DNA of 64,000 nt from Desulfosporosinus acididurans (GCF_001029285.1 NZ_LDZY01000010.1:1-64000); one strand, 5' to 3'. Counted from the stretch's first letter, positions 28,549 through 37,487 are shown. Translations and numbers: made by a program. The notes: a model not told the origin generated them from the letters alone.

Positions 28549-29643
28549 CTAGCTCCGTTTATAAAACAAACTGGGAATAATCTTTGCTTGAACAGCCTTT
28601 CCGCGAATCACCACGTCTACCGTTTCACCTAATACCGCTAAATCTGTGCGAATAAGACCTAAAGCAATATTTTTATCAAGAGTCGGGGAGTAGGATCCTG
28701 AAGTAACAAATCCGATCTCTTCCCCATTCTTTTGCAAGGGATAATGAGAACGGGCAATCCCCCGTCCGATCATTTCCAGACCAACAAGCTTTCGCGGCAC
28801 GCCTTGCTCCTTTTGCTTCAGGAGCACATCCCGGCCAATAAAATCCGACTTATCTAATTTGACAAAGATACCCAGTCCAGCTTCTAAAGGAGTAATGTTC
28901 TCCCCTAATTCATTGCCGTATAAGGGTAAGCGGGCTTCAAACCTTAAAGTATCGCGAGCACCTAAGCCAATGGGTTGTATCCCTTTTGCCGAACCGACTT
29001 CCAGAATCCTGCGCCACAATTGTCTGGCAGACTGAGAGGAGGCATATATCTCAAAACCATCTTCTCCCGTATATCCCGTGCGAGAAATCAGGCATCTGAT
29101 ATCGTCGACTTCTCCATAGCAAAAGGTATAATATTTCAAGGCCGACAAATCAACATTTGTCAATCCTTGGAGGATTTTTTCCGCTTGCGGCCCTTGCAAA
29201 GCCAACTGAGCATATTGGTCCGAGATATTCTCCACGGTGACCTGAAAATTGTCGACTTGCTCAAGAATCCAAGAAAAATCTTTTGCTGTATTGGATGCAT
29301 TGACAACAAGCAAAAAATGCTCGGGAGTATGTTGATAGACCAATAAATCATCTACGATTCCGCCATCCGGATAGCACATGGGAGAATAAAGGATTTTTCC
29401 ATCTTCCAGCTTACTGGCATCATTTGTAATTATCCTTTGTACAAAAGACAGCGCATCTTTTCCTTGAACATCGATTTCGCCCATATGGGAAACATCAAAA
29501 AGCCCTGCATTTTTGCGTACTGCCTGATGTTCCTCGATCACTCCGGAATACTGAACCGGCATTTCCCAGCCGCCAAAATCAATAAGTTTTGCTTTGGCCG
29601 CTTTATGTTCTTCGTAAAGTGGAGTTCGCTTCAGTTCTGCCAT
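28549..29643 (-). CDS. gcvT: aminomethyltransferase (glycine cleavage T protein)
   Basis: GcvT moves the methylene group from aminomethyl-GcvH to tetrahydrofolate and releases ammonia. The 364-residue protein has the folate-binding features FDVSHMGEIDVQG, SRTGYTGEDGFEIY and GLGARDTLRFEARLPLYG. A GAGGTG site precedes the ATG. It is the first gene after the glycine riboswitch. Confidence 0.97.
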   Translation of the reverse strand: MAELKRTPLYEEHKAAKAKLIDFGGWEMPVQYSGVIEEHQAVRKNAGLFDVSHMGEIDVQGKDALSFVQRIITNDASKLEDGKILYSPMCYPDGGIVDDLLVYQHTPEHFLLVVNASNTAKDFSWILEQVDNFQVTVENISDQYAQLALQGPQAEKILQGLTNVDLSALKYYTFCYGEVDDIRCLISRTGYTGEDGFEIYASSQSARQLWRRILEVGSAKGIQPIGLGARDTLRFEARLPLYGNELGENITPLEAGLGIFVKLDKSDFIGRDVLLKQKEQGVPRKLVGLEMIGRGIARSHYPLQKNGEEIGFVTSGSYSPTLDKNIALGLIRTDLAVLGETVDVVIRGKAVQAKIIPSLFYKRS

Positions 29644-29742
29644 TTTGGCACCTCCTCAATTCTGTATAGTTTTAACTGAAAACTGAAACTTAACCTCTTC
29701 CATCGTAAAAAATTAACTAGCCGCCGTAGATACAAAAAAGGA

Positions 29743-29768
29743 CAAAAAAAGATGCCTTTCGCATCTTC
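29743..29768 (-). terminator. expression-platform terminator of the glycine riboswitch
   Basis: On the minus strand AAGATGC, loop GAAA, GGCATCTTTTTTTG follows the second aptamer directly. Glycine binding would be expected to prevent this hairpin and allow gcvT transcription. Confidence 0.8.
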
Positions 29769-29952
29769 TCTGTCCTTTAACCTGAGAGATTCGCCGTCTT
29801 CCGGCTTCCCCTTTGGTGTTCCCTGTGAAGAGAAACTCTCCAGAGTACCGTCTACTAGCCGTACCTTTGCCTGAGAGTTTCCCCCCTTGAAAAGCGACTT
29901 CAAGGGATTTTCTCCTTCGGCGTCTGGGACTTCTCCCAAATCTCTCCTGCTA
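29766..29952 (-). ncRNA. tandem glycine riboswitch
   Basis: Both aptamers show the class signature on the minus strand. The first begins GGAGAGA and continues through CGCCGAAGGAG to AAACTCTCAGGCAAAGGTAC. The second has CTGGAGAG, GGGAACACCAAAGGGG and CTCTCAGGTTAAAGGACAGAG. Two aptamers with a short linker bind glycine and usually act as an ON switch for gcv genes. Placement about 120 bp upstream of gcvT and a terminator at the 3' end fit this. Confidence 0.95.
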
Positions 29953-30137
29953 GTATCATTCGGTAGCTGTTATCGTTATACAATATACTATGCTTTTTTT
30001 TTCATTTCGTCTATACCCTTTTTAAAAGTTTGACTGATTTTTTTCAATATTTAATTACTCAATTCGACAATTACCAATATTCGTAAAGATTCCCAAACCT
30101 TCAGACTTCTATAATTCCGGCCCCATAAATAACTAAA

Positions 30138-30164
30138 ATCCCGTCCCTCCATAAAGGGACGAGA
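30138..30164 (-). terminator. terminator after the 158-residue hypothetical gene
   Basis: CTCGTCCCT pairs with AGGGACGGG over TTATGG on the minus strand, followed by ATTTTAGTT. The rest of 29953-30237 is A/T-rich and may contain the promoter for the riboswitch transcript; I see no gene there. Confidence 0.7.
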
Positions 30165-30237
30165 TCAATTACATACCACCCTTGTCACTAACATTTTCAA
30201 TAATAATAATTCTCGTTTACTTAGCCAAAATAATTAG

Positions 30238-30714
30238 TTATGAGTCCTTCAAGATTACTTTACGTATAATCGTCACTAATTTTGCTTGTCCCTCAGAATC
30301 GATAGGATCAACCATCCAAAGACACAAAAAAGAGACTTTACGTTGTTTCCATTCCTGAACCAGCGGTTCCATCGCTTCCTTAGAAAGGTATAAATGAGTG
30401 GAGTCTTGACTGGGAGTCAGACTTACCACAACACAACGCTGCTCAAGATCATCCATAATTTGAAAGGCACGATCAAGCAAATCGTCGCTTCCGGTCATCA
30501 GTACATCCCCAGGACGAAAATGATTACTGGCTTCAGCAATTCCCACACAAAGAATTTTCAAATCTTTGGTTTCTAAATCTAAATTATGGAAGTCAGGTAA
30601 AAGTTGGATCTCTTGGCCTCCTACTTTACCAACAAAAATCTTCCTTTCATCCTCATGCAACCCAAATCCTTGAATGAGAAAGTCAGAAGATATCTCACTA
30701 ATCAATCTATTCAT
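30238..30714 (-). CDS. hypothetical protein, 158 residues
   Basis: I do not recognise a family. The ATG at 30714 has AGAGAAGGA at good spacing; an upstream TTG start is less likely. The protein looks soluble, with alternating strands and helices and no signal peptide (IQLLPDFHNLDLETKDLKI, RPGDVLMTGSDDLLDRAFQI, KVSFLCLWMVDPIDS). The phrase about FRPGDVLMTGSDDL could be a ligand-binding loop but this is a guess. It is the last gene after divIVA and has its own terminator. Confidence 0.65.
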   Translation of the reverse strand: MNRLISEISSDFLIQGFGLHEDERKIFVGKVGGQEIQLLPDFHNLDLETKDLKILCVGIAEASNHFRPGDVLMTGSDDLLDRAFQIMDDLEQRCVVVSLTPSQDSTHLYLSKEAMEPLVQEWKQRKVSFLCLWMVDPIDSEGQAKLVTIIRKVILKDS

Positions 30715-30806
30715 CGGTGACAATCCTTCTCTTTCCAAGTTCTCTTTTAGAACATTTTACCACGAATGCAGACAGCTTAGCAACAACTCCAGCAGCCTTT
30801 AACCCT

Positions 30807-31271
30807 TTAGGCTATACCTTCATTTCGCTCTTGCATCGTTTCTAAATCAAGATGGGAGAGCAAAAAGGACTTGAGTTGACTTCGAATCAAATCGCGTTTC
30901 CTAGATAATTCCTGTATTTCTCCCTGTATTTCTTCCCACTTTTCTTGAGCTTCAGACACTTTGGCTAACTTATTCTGTTCAGCTTCCTTCAGCAAAAGTT
31001 CAGCCTCATGACGTGCAGCTTGTTTTACTTCTTCCGCAGTTTGCTGGGCTAAGACCAGGGTTTGCTGCAATGTATTCTCAATTTGACGGAAATGACTAAT
31101 TTCGGACTCTAAAGCTTTTACTTTTTCGCGTAATTCGAAGTTTTCAGTGTAGGCGGATTCAAATTCCTGACTCACAGTATCCAGGAATTTTTCCACTTCT
31201 CCGCATTGATACCCTCGAATCCCTTTATTGAATTGCTTATTGCGTATATCAAGAGGAGTCATTTGCATCAT
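30807..31271 (-). CDS. divIVA: DivIVA-like cell division/polar protein
   Basis: DivIVA binds curved membrane at poles and septa and places division and sporulation factors. The 154-residue protein has the conserved N-terminal lipid-binding region (MTPLDIRNKQFNKGIRGYQ) and a long coiled coil from about residue 30 to 130, rich in Glu, Gln and Lys. It closes the ylm cluster, 9 bp after ylmH. Confidence 0.92.
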   Translation of the reverse strand: MMQMTPLDIRNKQFNKGIRGYQCGEVEKFLDTVSQEFESAYTENFELREKVKALESEISHFRQIENTLQQTLVLAQQTAEEVKQAARHEAELLLKEAEQNKLAKVSEAQEKWEEIQGEIQELSRKRDLIRSQLKSFLLSHLDLETMQERNEGIA

Positions 31272-31280
31272 TGTTCCCTC

Positions 31281-32078
31281 CTACTGGCGTTGTGACTTAT
31301 AAAGAATAAGCTGCCAAGCCGTACGTTCCTTGCGAGTCTGAGTACACTCCAATAGCTTAATACGTCCGCGTCCCCGGCAAGAAATAGTTTCTCCAGGCTG
31401 CAGTTTAAGTTCCGCTTTGTTAACTACCAGGCCTTCGCACCGTACCTTGCCCTGGTTAATCCATTCCTGTGCTAAAGTTCTTGATACACCAAAGGAATGG
31501 GCAAGAAGAGCATCTAAGCGTGATGAACTTACTGTAATCCGTTTTTCTTCTCCCTTGTCGGACAGAATATTCGGCTTTTGGCTGCATAATGCCGCTTTAA
31601 TTTTTTCCCGTCCGGCTAGTTTCCAATAATCGATGATAAAGGGAGCAATATCGGCCGAAGTCACTAAATAATACGCGCCTTGACCGGCACAGATGTCTCC
31701 TAAAACCTCCCGCTCTATACCCAAACCCAACAGAGATCCGAGAATCTGGCTGTGTTCGAGCCGAGCTTGAGGATTCGCAGGCCAAGCCTCAAGAATTGCC
31801 AGATTGGCATCCTCAGAATCTAACGCCTCTCCCCAGGGGCCAATAACAATACGAACGCGTTCCGCGTCCGGAAACCCGCCTGCCAGTAAATAAGCTAACC
31901 CTTCTTTCCTAAGAATCCCTTCAAACCAATCCCGCAGGGCAAAACTTAAAAAAGGAGTAACTTGTTTAGTGTTATGACGAAGTACTGTATCTAGTTGATC
32001 TAAAAGATGAGCAGCCGTCAAACGTAGGTCCTTTTCGTTCCAAAACCCAAGCACACTGCGATCTATAGAAGGTTTCAT
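31281..32078 (-). CDS. ylmH: YlmH-like S4-domain RNA-binding protein
   Basis: The 265-residue protein has a central ribosome-associated domain (RIVIGPWGEAL region) and a C-terminal S4 domain from about residue 185 (LDALLAHSFGVSRTLAQEWI, then KVRCEGLVVNKAELKLQPGE). YlmH relatives act in rescue of stalled ribosomes and are linked to the division cluster by position. Its start is adjacent to the yggT stop. Confidence 0.9.
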   Translation of the reverse strand: MKPSIDRSVLGFWNEKDLRLTAAHLLDQLDTVLRHNTKQVTPFLSFALRDWFEGILRKEGLAYLLAGGFPDAERVRIVIGPWGEALDSEDANLAILEAWPANPQARLEHSQILGSLLGLGIEREVLGDICAGQGAYYLVTSADIAPFIIDYWKLAGREKIKAALCSQKPNILSDKGEEKRITVSSSRLDALLAHSFGVSRTLAQEWINQGKVRCEGLVVNKAELKLQPGETISCRGRGRIKLLECTQTRKERTAWQLILYKSQRQ

Positions 32079-32342
32079 CTAATAGAAAAGCCTCACAATC
32101 AATGATTGAATCAGATTTAAGACGATAATAGCAATCAAAGGAGAAAAATCCAGTCCCATACCCCCTGAACTAATCTGAAAACGCTGAAACGGTTTCAGTA
32201 AAGGATCGGTCACATCATATATGATTGTGATTAGAGGGTTTGGTTTTAATCTCGGGATATATGAGAGGAACGTTCGAATAATTATGGCAAAAATCAGGAT
32301 TGTAATCACTTTATCGATAATCTGCGCAATTAGAGAAATCAA
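32079..32342 (-). CDS. YggT/YlmG family membrane protein
   Basis: The 87-residue protein has two hydrophobic segments (about 3-20 and 65-84) around the conserved SYIPRLKPNPLITIIYDVTDP and LLKPFQRFQIS. The family is found near sepF in bacteria, and in plastids affects nucleoid or division organisation. Stop and next start are adjacent. Confidence 0.9.
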   Translation of the reverse strand: MISLIAQIIDKVITILIFAIIIRTFLSYIPRLKPNPLITIIYDVTDPLLKPFQRFQISSGGMGLDFSPLIAIIVLNLIQSLIVRLFY

Positions 32343-32355
32343 TTAATAATCCCTC

Positions 32356-32793
32356 CTATTTTGACCAAAACAGACCTTTAACTTTCAGCTCATCTCGCAT
32401 TTCCCCGGAAATATCAACGTTATTGGGAACAAATAGAAAAATCCCGTTGCCAACTTTCTGCATATTGCCGTTTAGGGCATAGGTTGTCCCGCTGATAAAG
32501 TCAACAATCCGTTTTGCTAATACCTTCTCAGCATTCTCCAGATTGACAATAACCGGCCGTCGAGATTTCAGCTGATCAGCGATATTTTGGGCATCTTCAA
32601 AAGTATTCGGCTCTAAAACGACGACTCGCATTTGTTTTTGCGTATGAATACTAACAACGGGAGCATTTTTTCTGCTGGTGCGTATTTCTTCTTGGTCAAT
32701 TTTCTCTTTTTCCTGTTCTTCAAAAGCATCCTCTTCCGGTTCATCATCCGCAAATCCCATAATGCCAATCATCTTATCAATCAATTTTGCCAT
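32356..32793 (-). CDS. sepF: SepF cell division protein
   Basis: SepF polymerises into rings, binds the FtsZ tail and tethers it to the membrane through an N-terminal amphipathic helix. Here residues 1-14 (MAKLIDKMIGIMGF) form that helix, followed by an acidic linker and the SepF domain with MRVVVLEPNTFEDAQNIADQ and GNGIFLFVPNNVDIS. The window has no ftsA, so SepF may be the main FtsZ anchor encoded in this neighbourhood. Confidence 0.95.
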   Translation of the reverse strand: MAKLIDKMIGIMGFADDEPEEDAFEEQEKEKIDQEEIRTSRKNAPVVSIHTQKQMRVVVLEPNTFEDAQNIADQLKSRRPVIVNLENAEKVLAKRIVDFISGTTYALNGNMQKVGNGIFLFVPNNVDISGEMRDELKVKGLFWSK

Positions 32794-32851
32794 AGCTGGC
32801 CCTCCCTTTCATATATCTCTTTACATAGAGCTAATACTTCTTACCTACTGA

Positions 32852-33547
32852 CTAGCCGCGTTCACCGAAAATTTGACGTCCCACTCGAACAAGAGTGGCT
32901 CCTTCCTCAATGGCTAATTCATAGTCTCGGCTCATCCCCATTGAAAGGTCCCGCAAATCAACACCTGGCCAGCTGCGAGATTGCAAAGAATCACGGAGAT
33001 TTCTCAGTTGGCGGAAGAATTCCCGAGTATCTTGCAAGCTGGCCTCCAGAGCTCCAATTGTCATCAAGCCTCGAACGTTAACAAAAGGATACTCCTTAAT
33101 TAAGTTTAAAAAATCCGGAACCTCCTCAGGAGCTAAGCCAGCTTTGGCAGGATCTCGAGCAATATTGACTTGGACCAATGCTGCCCAGATCAAACCTTGT
33201 CGTCTTCCGTGTTCATTTAAGGCTTCTAAAAGTGAAAGGCGATCCAAAGAATGAATAAGAGCAACCTTGTCATTCAAATATTTAACCTTATTAGTCTGCA
33301 GTCTGCCCACAATATGCCATTCACAATCATCCGGCATATGTGAAACCTTCTCCTGCCATTCTTGGATTCGGTTTTCTGCGAAAGCTCGCTGCCCAACCTG
33401 GTAAGCCTCCTGAATTTTTTGAATAGGCTGGGTCTTGGAAACCGTCAACAATTTTACTGCGGCACAATTTCTGTTGCTCCGCTCAATAGCTCGAAGAATT
33501 CGCTGACGAACTTCTATTAAACGTTGTTGAATACCCAAATCTTCCAT
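32852..33547 (-). CDS. YggS/PLPBP family pyridoxal phosphate homeostasis protein
   Basis: This is a PLP-binding TIM barrel with no known catalytic activity that buffers vitamin B6. The 231-residue protein has the PLP lysine in LLTVSKTQPIQ near residue 39, FAENRIQEWQ, and a C-terminal phosphate-binding segment SMGMSRDYELAIEEGATLVR. It is YlmE of the ylm cluster, upstream of sepF. Confidence 0.93.
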   Translation of the reverse strand: MEDLGIQQRLIEVRQRILRAIERSNRNCAAVKLLTVSKTQPIQKIQEAYQVGQRAFAENRIQEWQEKVSHMPDDCEWHIVGRLQTNKVKYLNDKVALIHSLDRLSLLEALNEHGRRQGLIWAALVQVNIARDPAKAGLAPEEVPDFLNLIKEYPFVNVRGLMTIGALEASLQDTREFFRQLRNLRDSLQSRSWPGVDLRDLSMGMSRDYELAIEEGATLVRVGRQIFGERG

Positions 33548-33625
33548 TTCCTGAATATCCCCTTCGCAAAGAATTCTACGCTTTTCCTCCGTTTCCTGCT
33601 ACGAAAGTCTGAAGCTAGATATTTT

Positions 33626-34555
33626 TTACCTTGCAATTAGCCCCTCAAGCCCATTTCGCGGATTCGTTACAACAGGTATCCCCACCGGCAAATTATCTAC
33701 GCAAGCTTGTTGATCATTTTTATCAAGGACTTTAACTTTCTTAAAATGAATTACCCCTTCAGCCGAAATAAAGACACCCTGTTCCTCTCCCTGTGTCCAA
33801 AGAGCGCTTATAGGTACAAGAACGCCACTGGTCTGGGGGGCATAGTTCCAAGTTATCTCTTGATGTCTTTCAGTTGCTGACCCATCCACATAATGAGGAA
33901 ACTGAACGATTATACCCATAGGTTTTTCAGATTTACGCATAATTTGAGCATCCATCGTTTGATTTCCTGCTGTTAAACGAATTGTTTTTCCAACAGTGAG
34001 ATTATCAATACTTGGCAATTGGAGGAAAGCCATGGTCGGCAAAAGATTATTCACGATTTTACCCACAATCTCTCCCGCCTGAACTGTCTGACCAGGGACT
34101 TTAACCTTAGAAGTTTGTGCAGCCAATTTTTCCAAATCCATCGACATTATGTTCTCACTGGTAATGATTGTTTCTAAGCCATCGCTTTGATGAAAGAATA
34201 ACCCACCCATATCCGCAGTTATCACAGTGCTGCCCGGCGAACTCTGATTACTTCCGGAAGAAGCTCCATTTTGCAGTACGGCCGCCAAAGTTTCCCCGCG
34301 CCTAAAGCGCTGACCATCTTTGCCGACAAACTGTATCGTTCCTGAACTGGGAGCTTTGACGGGCAGCTCCTGATTCGCAAAAACAGCAGAAACTTTTCGG
34401 ACATGAGTAATGGTTCCAGACTGAGCTGCACTAAAAGTTATTGTCCCAGCGGAAAAATTCTCTCGATAGTAGCAAAAACCTCCTCCAAACAGGATTAAGA
34501 ATAGAATCACCCAAAGCCCATATGGATTTCTTTTTTTTCTCTTCTTTTTCTCCAT
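33626..34555 (-). CDS. HlyD/membrane fusion-like protein, single-pass
   Basis: The 309-residue protein has a Lys/Arg-rich start, one membrane span (about residues 12-30) and an outside part resembling HlyD-type adaptor domains. A biotinyl-lipoyl-like half appears around LPVKAPSSGTIQFVGKDG, and a second hairpin motif around VKVPGQTVQAGEIVGKI. The start at ATG 34555 follows GGGAGGGG; an upstream start would lack a ribosome site. It is 60 bp after the histidine kinase and probably cotranscribed. No transporter partner lies next to it. Confidence 0.75.
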   Translation of the reverse strand: MEKKKRKKRNPYGLWVILFLILFGGGFCYYRENFSAGTITFSAAQSGTITHVRKVSAVFANQELPVKAPSSGTIQFVGKDGQRFRRGETLAAVLQNGASSGSNQSSPGSTVITADMGGLFFHQSDGLETIITSENIMSMDLEKLAAQTSKVKVPGQTVQAGEIVGKIVNNLLPTMAFLQLPSIDNLTVGKTIRLTAGNQTMDAQIMRKSEKPMGIIVQFPHYVDGSATERHQEITWNYAPQTSGVLVPISALWTQGEEQGVFISAEGVIHFKKVKVLDKNDQQACVDNLPVGIPVVTNPRNGLEGLIAR

Positions 34556-34615
34556 GGACCCCTCCCAGAACCAGTCTCTTTTTTGATGTTCGATACATAA
34601 GATCATCTGGAAACA

Positions 34616-35986
34616 TTACTTGGCTCGAGGTAAATCACAGGTAAAAACAGTCCCGACACCAAGTTGGGAAGTAACATCAATAGTTCCCCCTACTCCTTCG
34701 ACCATATGTTTTACAATACTTAGGCCCAAGCCTGTTCCCCCTTGTTCTCGGGAGCGGGCTTTGTCCACACGATAAAAACGCTCAAAAATCCTGGGCAGCA
34801 TTTCTTCAGGGATACCACAGCCGGTATCGCCAAACTCCAAGCGAAGATACTCCGGAAAAACTTGCGCATTCAGCCATACTCTTCCCTCAGTTGTATATTT
34901 CACAGCATTCTCTAAAAGATTTAAGAGCAGCTGACTTAACAAATCTTCGCCTATAGAAAGAGGCGGCAAATCATCCGGCAGATTAACTTCAACCTCGATA
35001 TTTTTGACTTGAGCAAAACTAAGAATAACCGGCTGAATCTTTTTATAGGCTTGCTGGAGATAACTTATTTTGCCGGGAGCGAGTCCTCCTCGGTTCTCCC
35101 GCCCTTCAAAATGAGCCAGCGTTAAAAGATCTTCAATTAAGCGCTGCAGGCGCAAGGTCTCGGCCTGAATAATCTTTAAGAAACGTTCACGTAATGAAGG
35201 GACATCCGCCGCACCATCCAGGAGTGTTTCTACAAACCCTTTAATGGACGTTAAGGGAGTTCTTAACTCATGAGATACATTAGCAACGAATTCTGTGCGC
35301 ATTTGCTCCAGACGACGAAGTTCAGTAACATCATGCATAACAATCACGGCTCCTCGCGGCTGACCATGTTCATTTAAGATCGGATTAACTTGACTTTGGA
35401 TAGTCTTTTGACCAAAGCGGGTTTCCCTCGTCGCACTCGGTTCGCCAGAAAGGACATTGTGAATTAGATGTTCCAGTTCTGAATCATAGGTCAGCTCCAG
35501 CAAATATTTTAACTTGCGTTCCGTATCCTGACGTTCAAAAATTCTATTCGCTGCTGCGTTAACTAAAACAACCCTGCCTACATGATCAACTGAGACAACT
35601 CCTTCTTGCATTCCTGCTAATATTGCCTCCATCTTGTGAGCTTCTTGAGTTCCGTTTTGGACAATCATCTCAACATGCCTCGAAAGGCTGTTCAGTTCAG
35701 CCGTAAATTCTCCGATTTCATCGGTAGAATCCGCAAAATCAATTCGTTCAAAGTTACCTCTCGCAATGCGTTGAGTGGCTAGATGAAGTTTTTCCAATCG
35801 CTTAGCTAAATAACTGGCATAAACATAAACGGCTCCCGCCGGAAAGCAGATTGCCAGGATTACTACTTCAAAGTCTATCTCCTGTCCGATCATTTTTAAT
35901 TTTACGCTCTCACCAACCCAAAACAAAAGCAAGGACAATCCTGTCATAACAATGTACAGTCCTGTTAAGCGCCATTTTATGCTCAT
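34616..35986 (-). CDS. sensor histidine kinase with HAMP and PAS domains (PhoR/WalK-like)
   Basis: The 456-residue kinase has two close membrane spans (about 8-28 and 42-62) with only about a dozen residues between them, so it lacks a sizeable outside sensor domain. A HAMP domain, a PAS domain (MQEGVVSVDHVGRVVLVNAA), the phosphorylated His in NVSHELRTPLTS and the ATPase boxes NLLENAVKYT, DTGCGIP and GGTGLGLSIVKH follow. It phosphorylates the regulator encoded 4 bp upstream. The signal is probably sensed in the membrane or by the PAS domain. Confidence 0.93.
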   Translation of the reverse strand: MSIKWRLTGLYIVMTGLSLLLFWVGESVKLKMIGQEIDFEVVILAICFPAGAVYVYASYLAKRLEKLHLATQRIARGNFERIDFADSTDEIGEFTAELNSLSRHVEMIVQNGTQEAHKMEAILAGMQEGVVSVDHVGRVVLVNAAANRIFERQDTERKLKYLLELTYDSELEHLIHNVLSGEPSATRETRFGQKTIQSQVNPILNEHGQPRGAVIVMHDVTELRRLEQMRTEFVANVSHELRTPLTSIKGFVETLLDGAADVPSLRERFLKIIQAETLRLQRLIEDLLTLAHFEGRENRGGLAPGKISYLQQAYKKIQPVILSFAQVKNIEVEVNLPDDLPPLSIGEDLLSQLLLNLLENAVKYTTEGRVWLNAQVFPEYLRLEFGDTGCGIPEEMLPRIFERFYRVDKARSREQGGTGLGLSIVKHMVEGVGGTIDVTSQLGVGTVFTCDLPRAK

Positions 35987-35990
35987 ATTA

Positions 35991-36677
35991 TTACCCTTTA
36001 AAACGATAGCCGATTCCGCGCAGAGTTTCTATGTACTCTGGATTCGAGGGATCACGCTCAATTTTTAGCCGCAAATGCCGCACATGGACATCTACAGTAC
36101 GGGTATCCCCATGATACTCATAGCCCCAAATGCGTTCCAAAAGTTCGTCTCTTGAATACACTTTGCCAGGGTGGGCAGCAAAAACGCGTAAAAGCTCAAA
36201 TTCTTTTGGCGTTAGCTCAACTTCTTCACCTCGGATGAGAACACGGAAACCATTAATGTCAATACGCAGCTCTCCTCGTACGATCATAGCTTCCGAATCT
36301 TCCGGGATATTCAAGCGGCGTAAACGAGCTTTAATTCTTGCCAGCAATTCCCGAGGACTAAAAGGCTTTGTCATATAATCATCTGCCCCAAGCTCCAAAC
36401 CCAGAACCTTATCGATCTCTTCACCTTTGGCCGTTAACATAATAATCGGTATCTGCTGAAACTTTGTATTTAAACGAAGTCTGCGGCATACCTCTAAACC
36501 GTCCATTCCCGGAAGCATGACATCAAGAACAAGCAAATCCGGCTGTTCCTTTTCGATAGCTCCTAAGGCCTCCGGACCATCTTTCGCCACCCGAACCTGA
36601 TATCCTTCCTTTTCCAGGTTAAATCTAAGCAGTTCTTGAATGGGTTCCTCATCATCCACAACCAATATTGTTGCCAC
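35991..36677 (-). CDS. OmpR/PhoB-type response regulator
   Basis: The 228-residue regulator has a receiver domain with acidic pocket (VDDEEP), phospho-Asp in LDVMLPGMDG and the KPFSPREL loop. A winged-helix DNA-binding domain ends with YHGDTRTVDVHVRHLRLKIE. It starts directly at the pgeF stop and overlaps no gene. It resembles PhoP/WalR regulators; its targets are unknown. Confidence 0.93.
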   Translation of the reverse strand: MATILVVDDEEPIQELLRFNLEKEGYQVRVAKDGPEALGAIEKEQPDLLVLDVMLPGMDGLEVCRRLRLNTKFQQIPIIMLTAKGEEIDKVLGLELGADDYMTKPFSPRELLARIKARLRRLNIPEDSEAMIVRGELRIDINGFRVLIRGEEVELTPKEFELLRVFAAHPGKVYSRDELLERIWGYEYHGDTRTVDVHVRHLRLKIERDPSNPEYIETLRGIGYRFKG

Positions 36678-37487
36678 CTAAATCCCCCCAATTCTAATCC
36701 AACCTGCCATCCGTCCCGTTCGAGCACCATCACGACGATGAGAAAAAAACCATTCCGGGTTATCTTTTGTGCAAAGGGCCGCCACTGAAATATTATCCCG
36801 ATGAACACCTTTTTCCAACAATGTAGTTATATTCGCTTCCCACAAATCAAGCTGGTACTGTCCTTCTGAGATCGGACGCAGAAAGGGAGTTTCTGCGTAG
36901 TTGGCACGAAATTGACTGGCAACACGTTCATCAACAACGTAGCAGCAGGGACCGATACTGGGTCCGATGGCAGCCCAAGCCTTTTCCGTGCTGCCTCCGG
37001 CTTCTTCAAAACACTCTAATGCTCTACGGCCAATTTTCTGTAAGGTTCCCTTCCAGCCCGCATGAGCGATGCCGACCGCCTTAAGATCAGGATAATAGAA
37101 ATAAAGAGGAACACAATCTGCATAGAATGTCATGAGACCAACGGAACTCTTTGTAATAAGTCCATCGACACCTGGTATAACAGTTTCTTGATCGCGGAGA
37201 CCTCGGCCGCCATCTTTCTCATCAACCCATACAACCTTAGCTCCATGAATTTGCTCTCCCACGACAGCTCCCTGCCAGGAGACATCCCACAGGCCAAGCC
37301 AACGTGAACGATTTTCCAAAACAGCCCCGGCCTCATCACCAACATGGAGTCCCAAATTTAAACTGTCGTAGGGAGAATGGCTGACACCTCCCTTACGTGT
37401 CGAGAAGCCTATATCAATTCCTTCTTCAAGCCACTTTGAAATTGTTAGAACGGTGCTTTCTCCTTTTTTTTGCCAGTTCCAGTTCAT
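36678..37487 (-). CDS. pgeF: peptidoglycan editing factor PgeF / multicopper-oxidase-fold protein
   Basis: The YlmD/YfiH family is now linked to removal of wrongly incorporated residues in peptidoglycan precursors and also to purine nucleoside phosphorolysis. The 269-residue protein has its metal-site residues in TFYADCVPLYFY, GIAHAGWKGTLQ and IGPSIGPCCYVV. It is the first gene of a tight set with the two-component system (zero-base gap). Confidence 0.92.
   Translation of the reverse strand: MNWNWQKKGESTVLTISKWLEEGIDIGFSTRKGGVSHSPYDSLNLGLHVGDEAGAVLENRSRWLGLWDVSWQGAVVGEQIHGAKVVWVDEKDGGRGLRDQETVIPGVDGLITKSSVGLMTFYADCVPLYFYYPDLKAVGIAHAGWKGTLQKIGRRALECFEEAGGSTEKAWAAIGPSIGPCCYVVDERVASQFRANYAETPFLRPISEGQYQLDLWEANITTLLEKGVHRDNISVAALCTKDNPEWFFSHRRDGARTGRMAGWIRIGGI

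Noticed and set aside
32632-33081. 149-codon plus-strand frame across sepF and yggS
   Set aside because: Both minus-strand genes are clear family members; this is a shadow.
34555-34606. Longer start for the HlyD-like gene
   Set aside because: The extra 17 codons lack a ribosome site, while ATG 34555 has GGGAGGGG just upstream.
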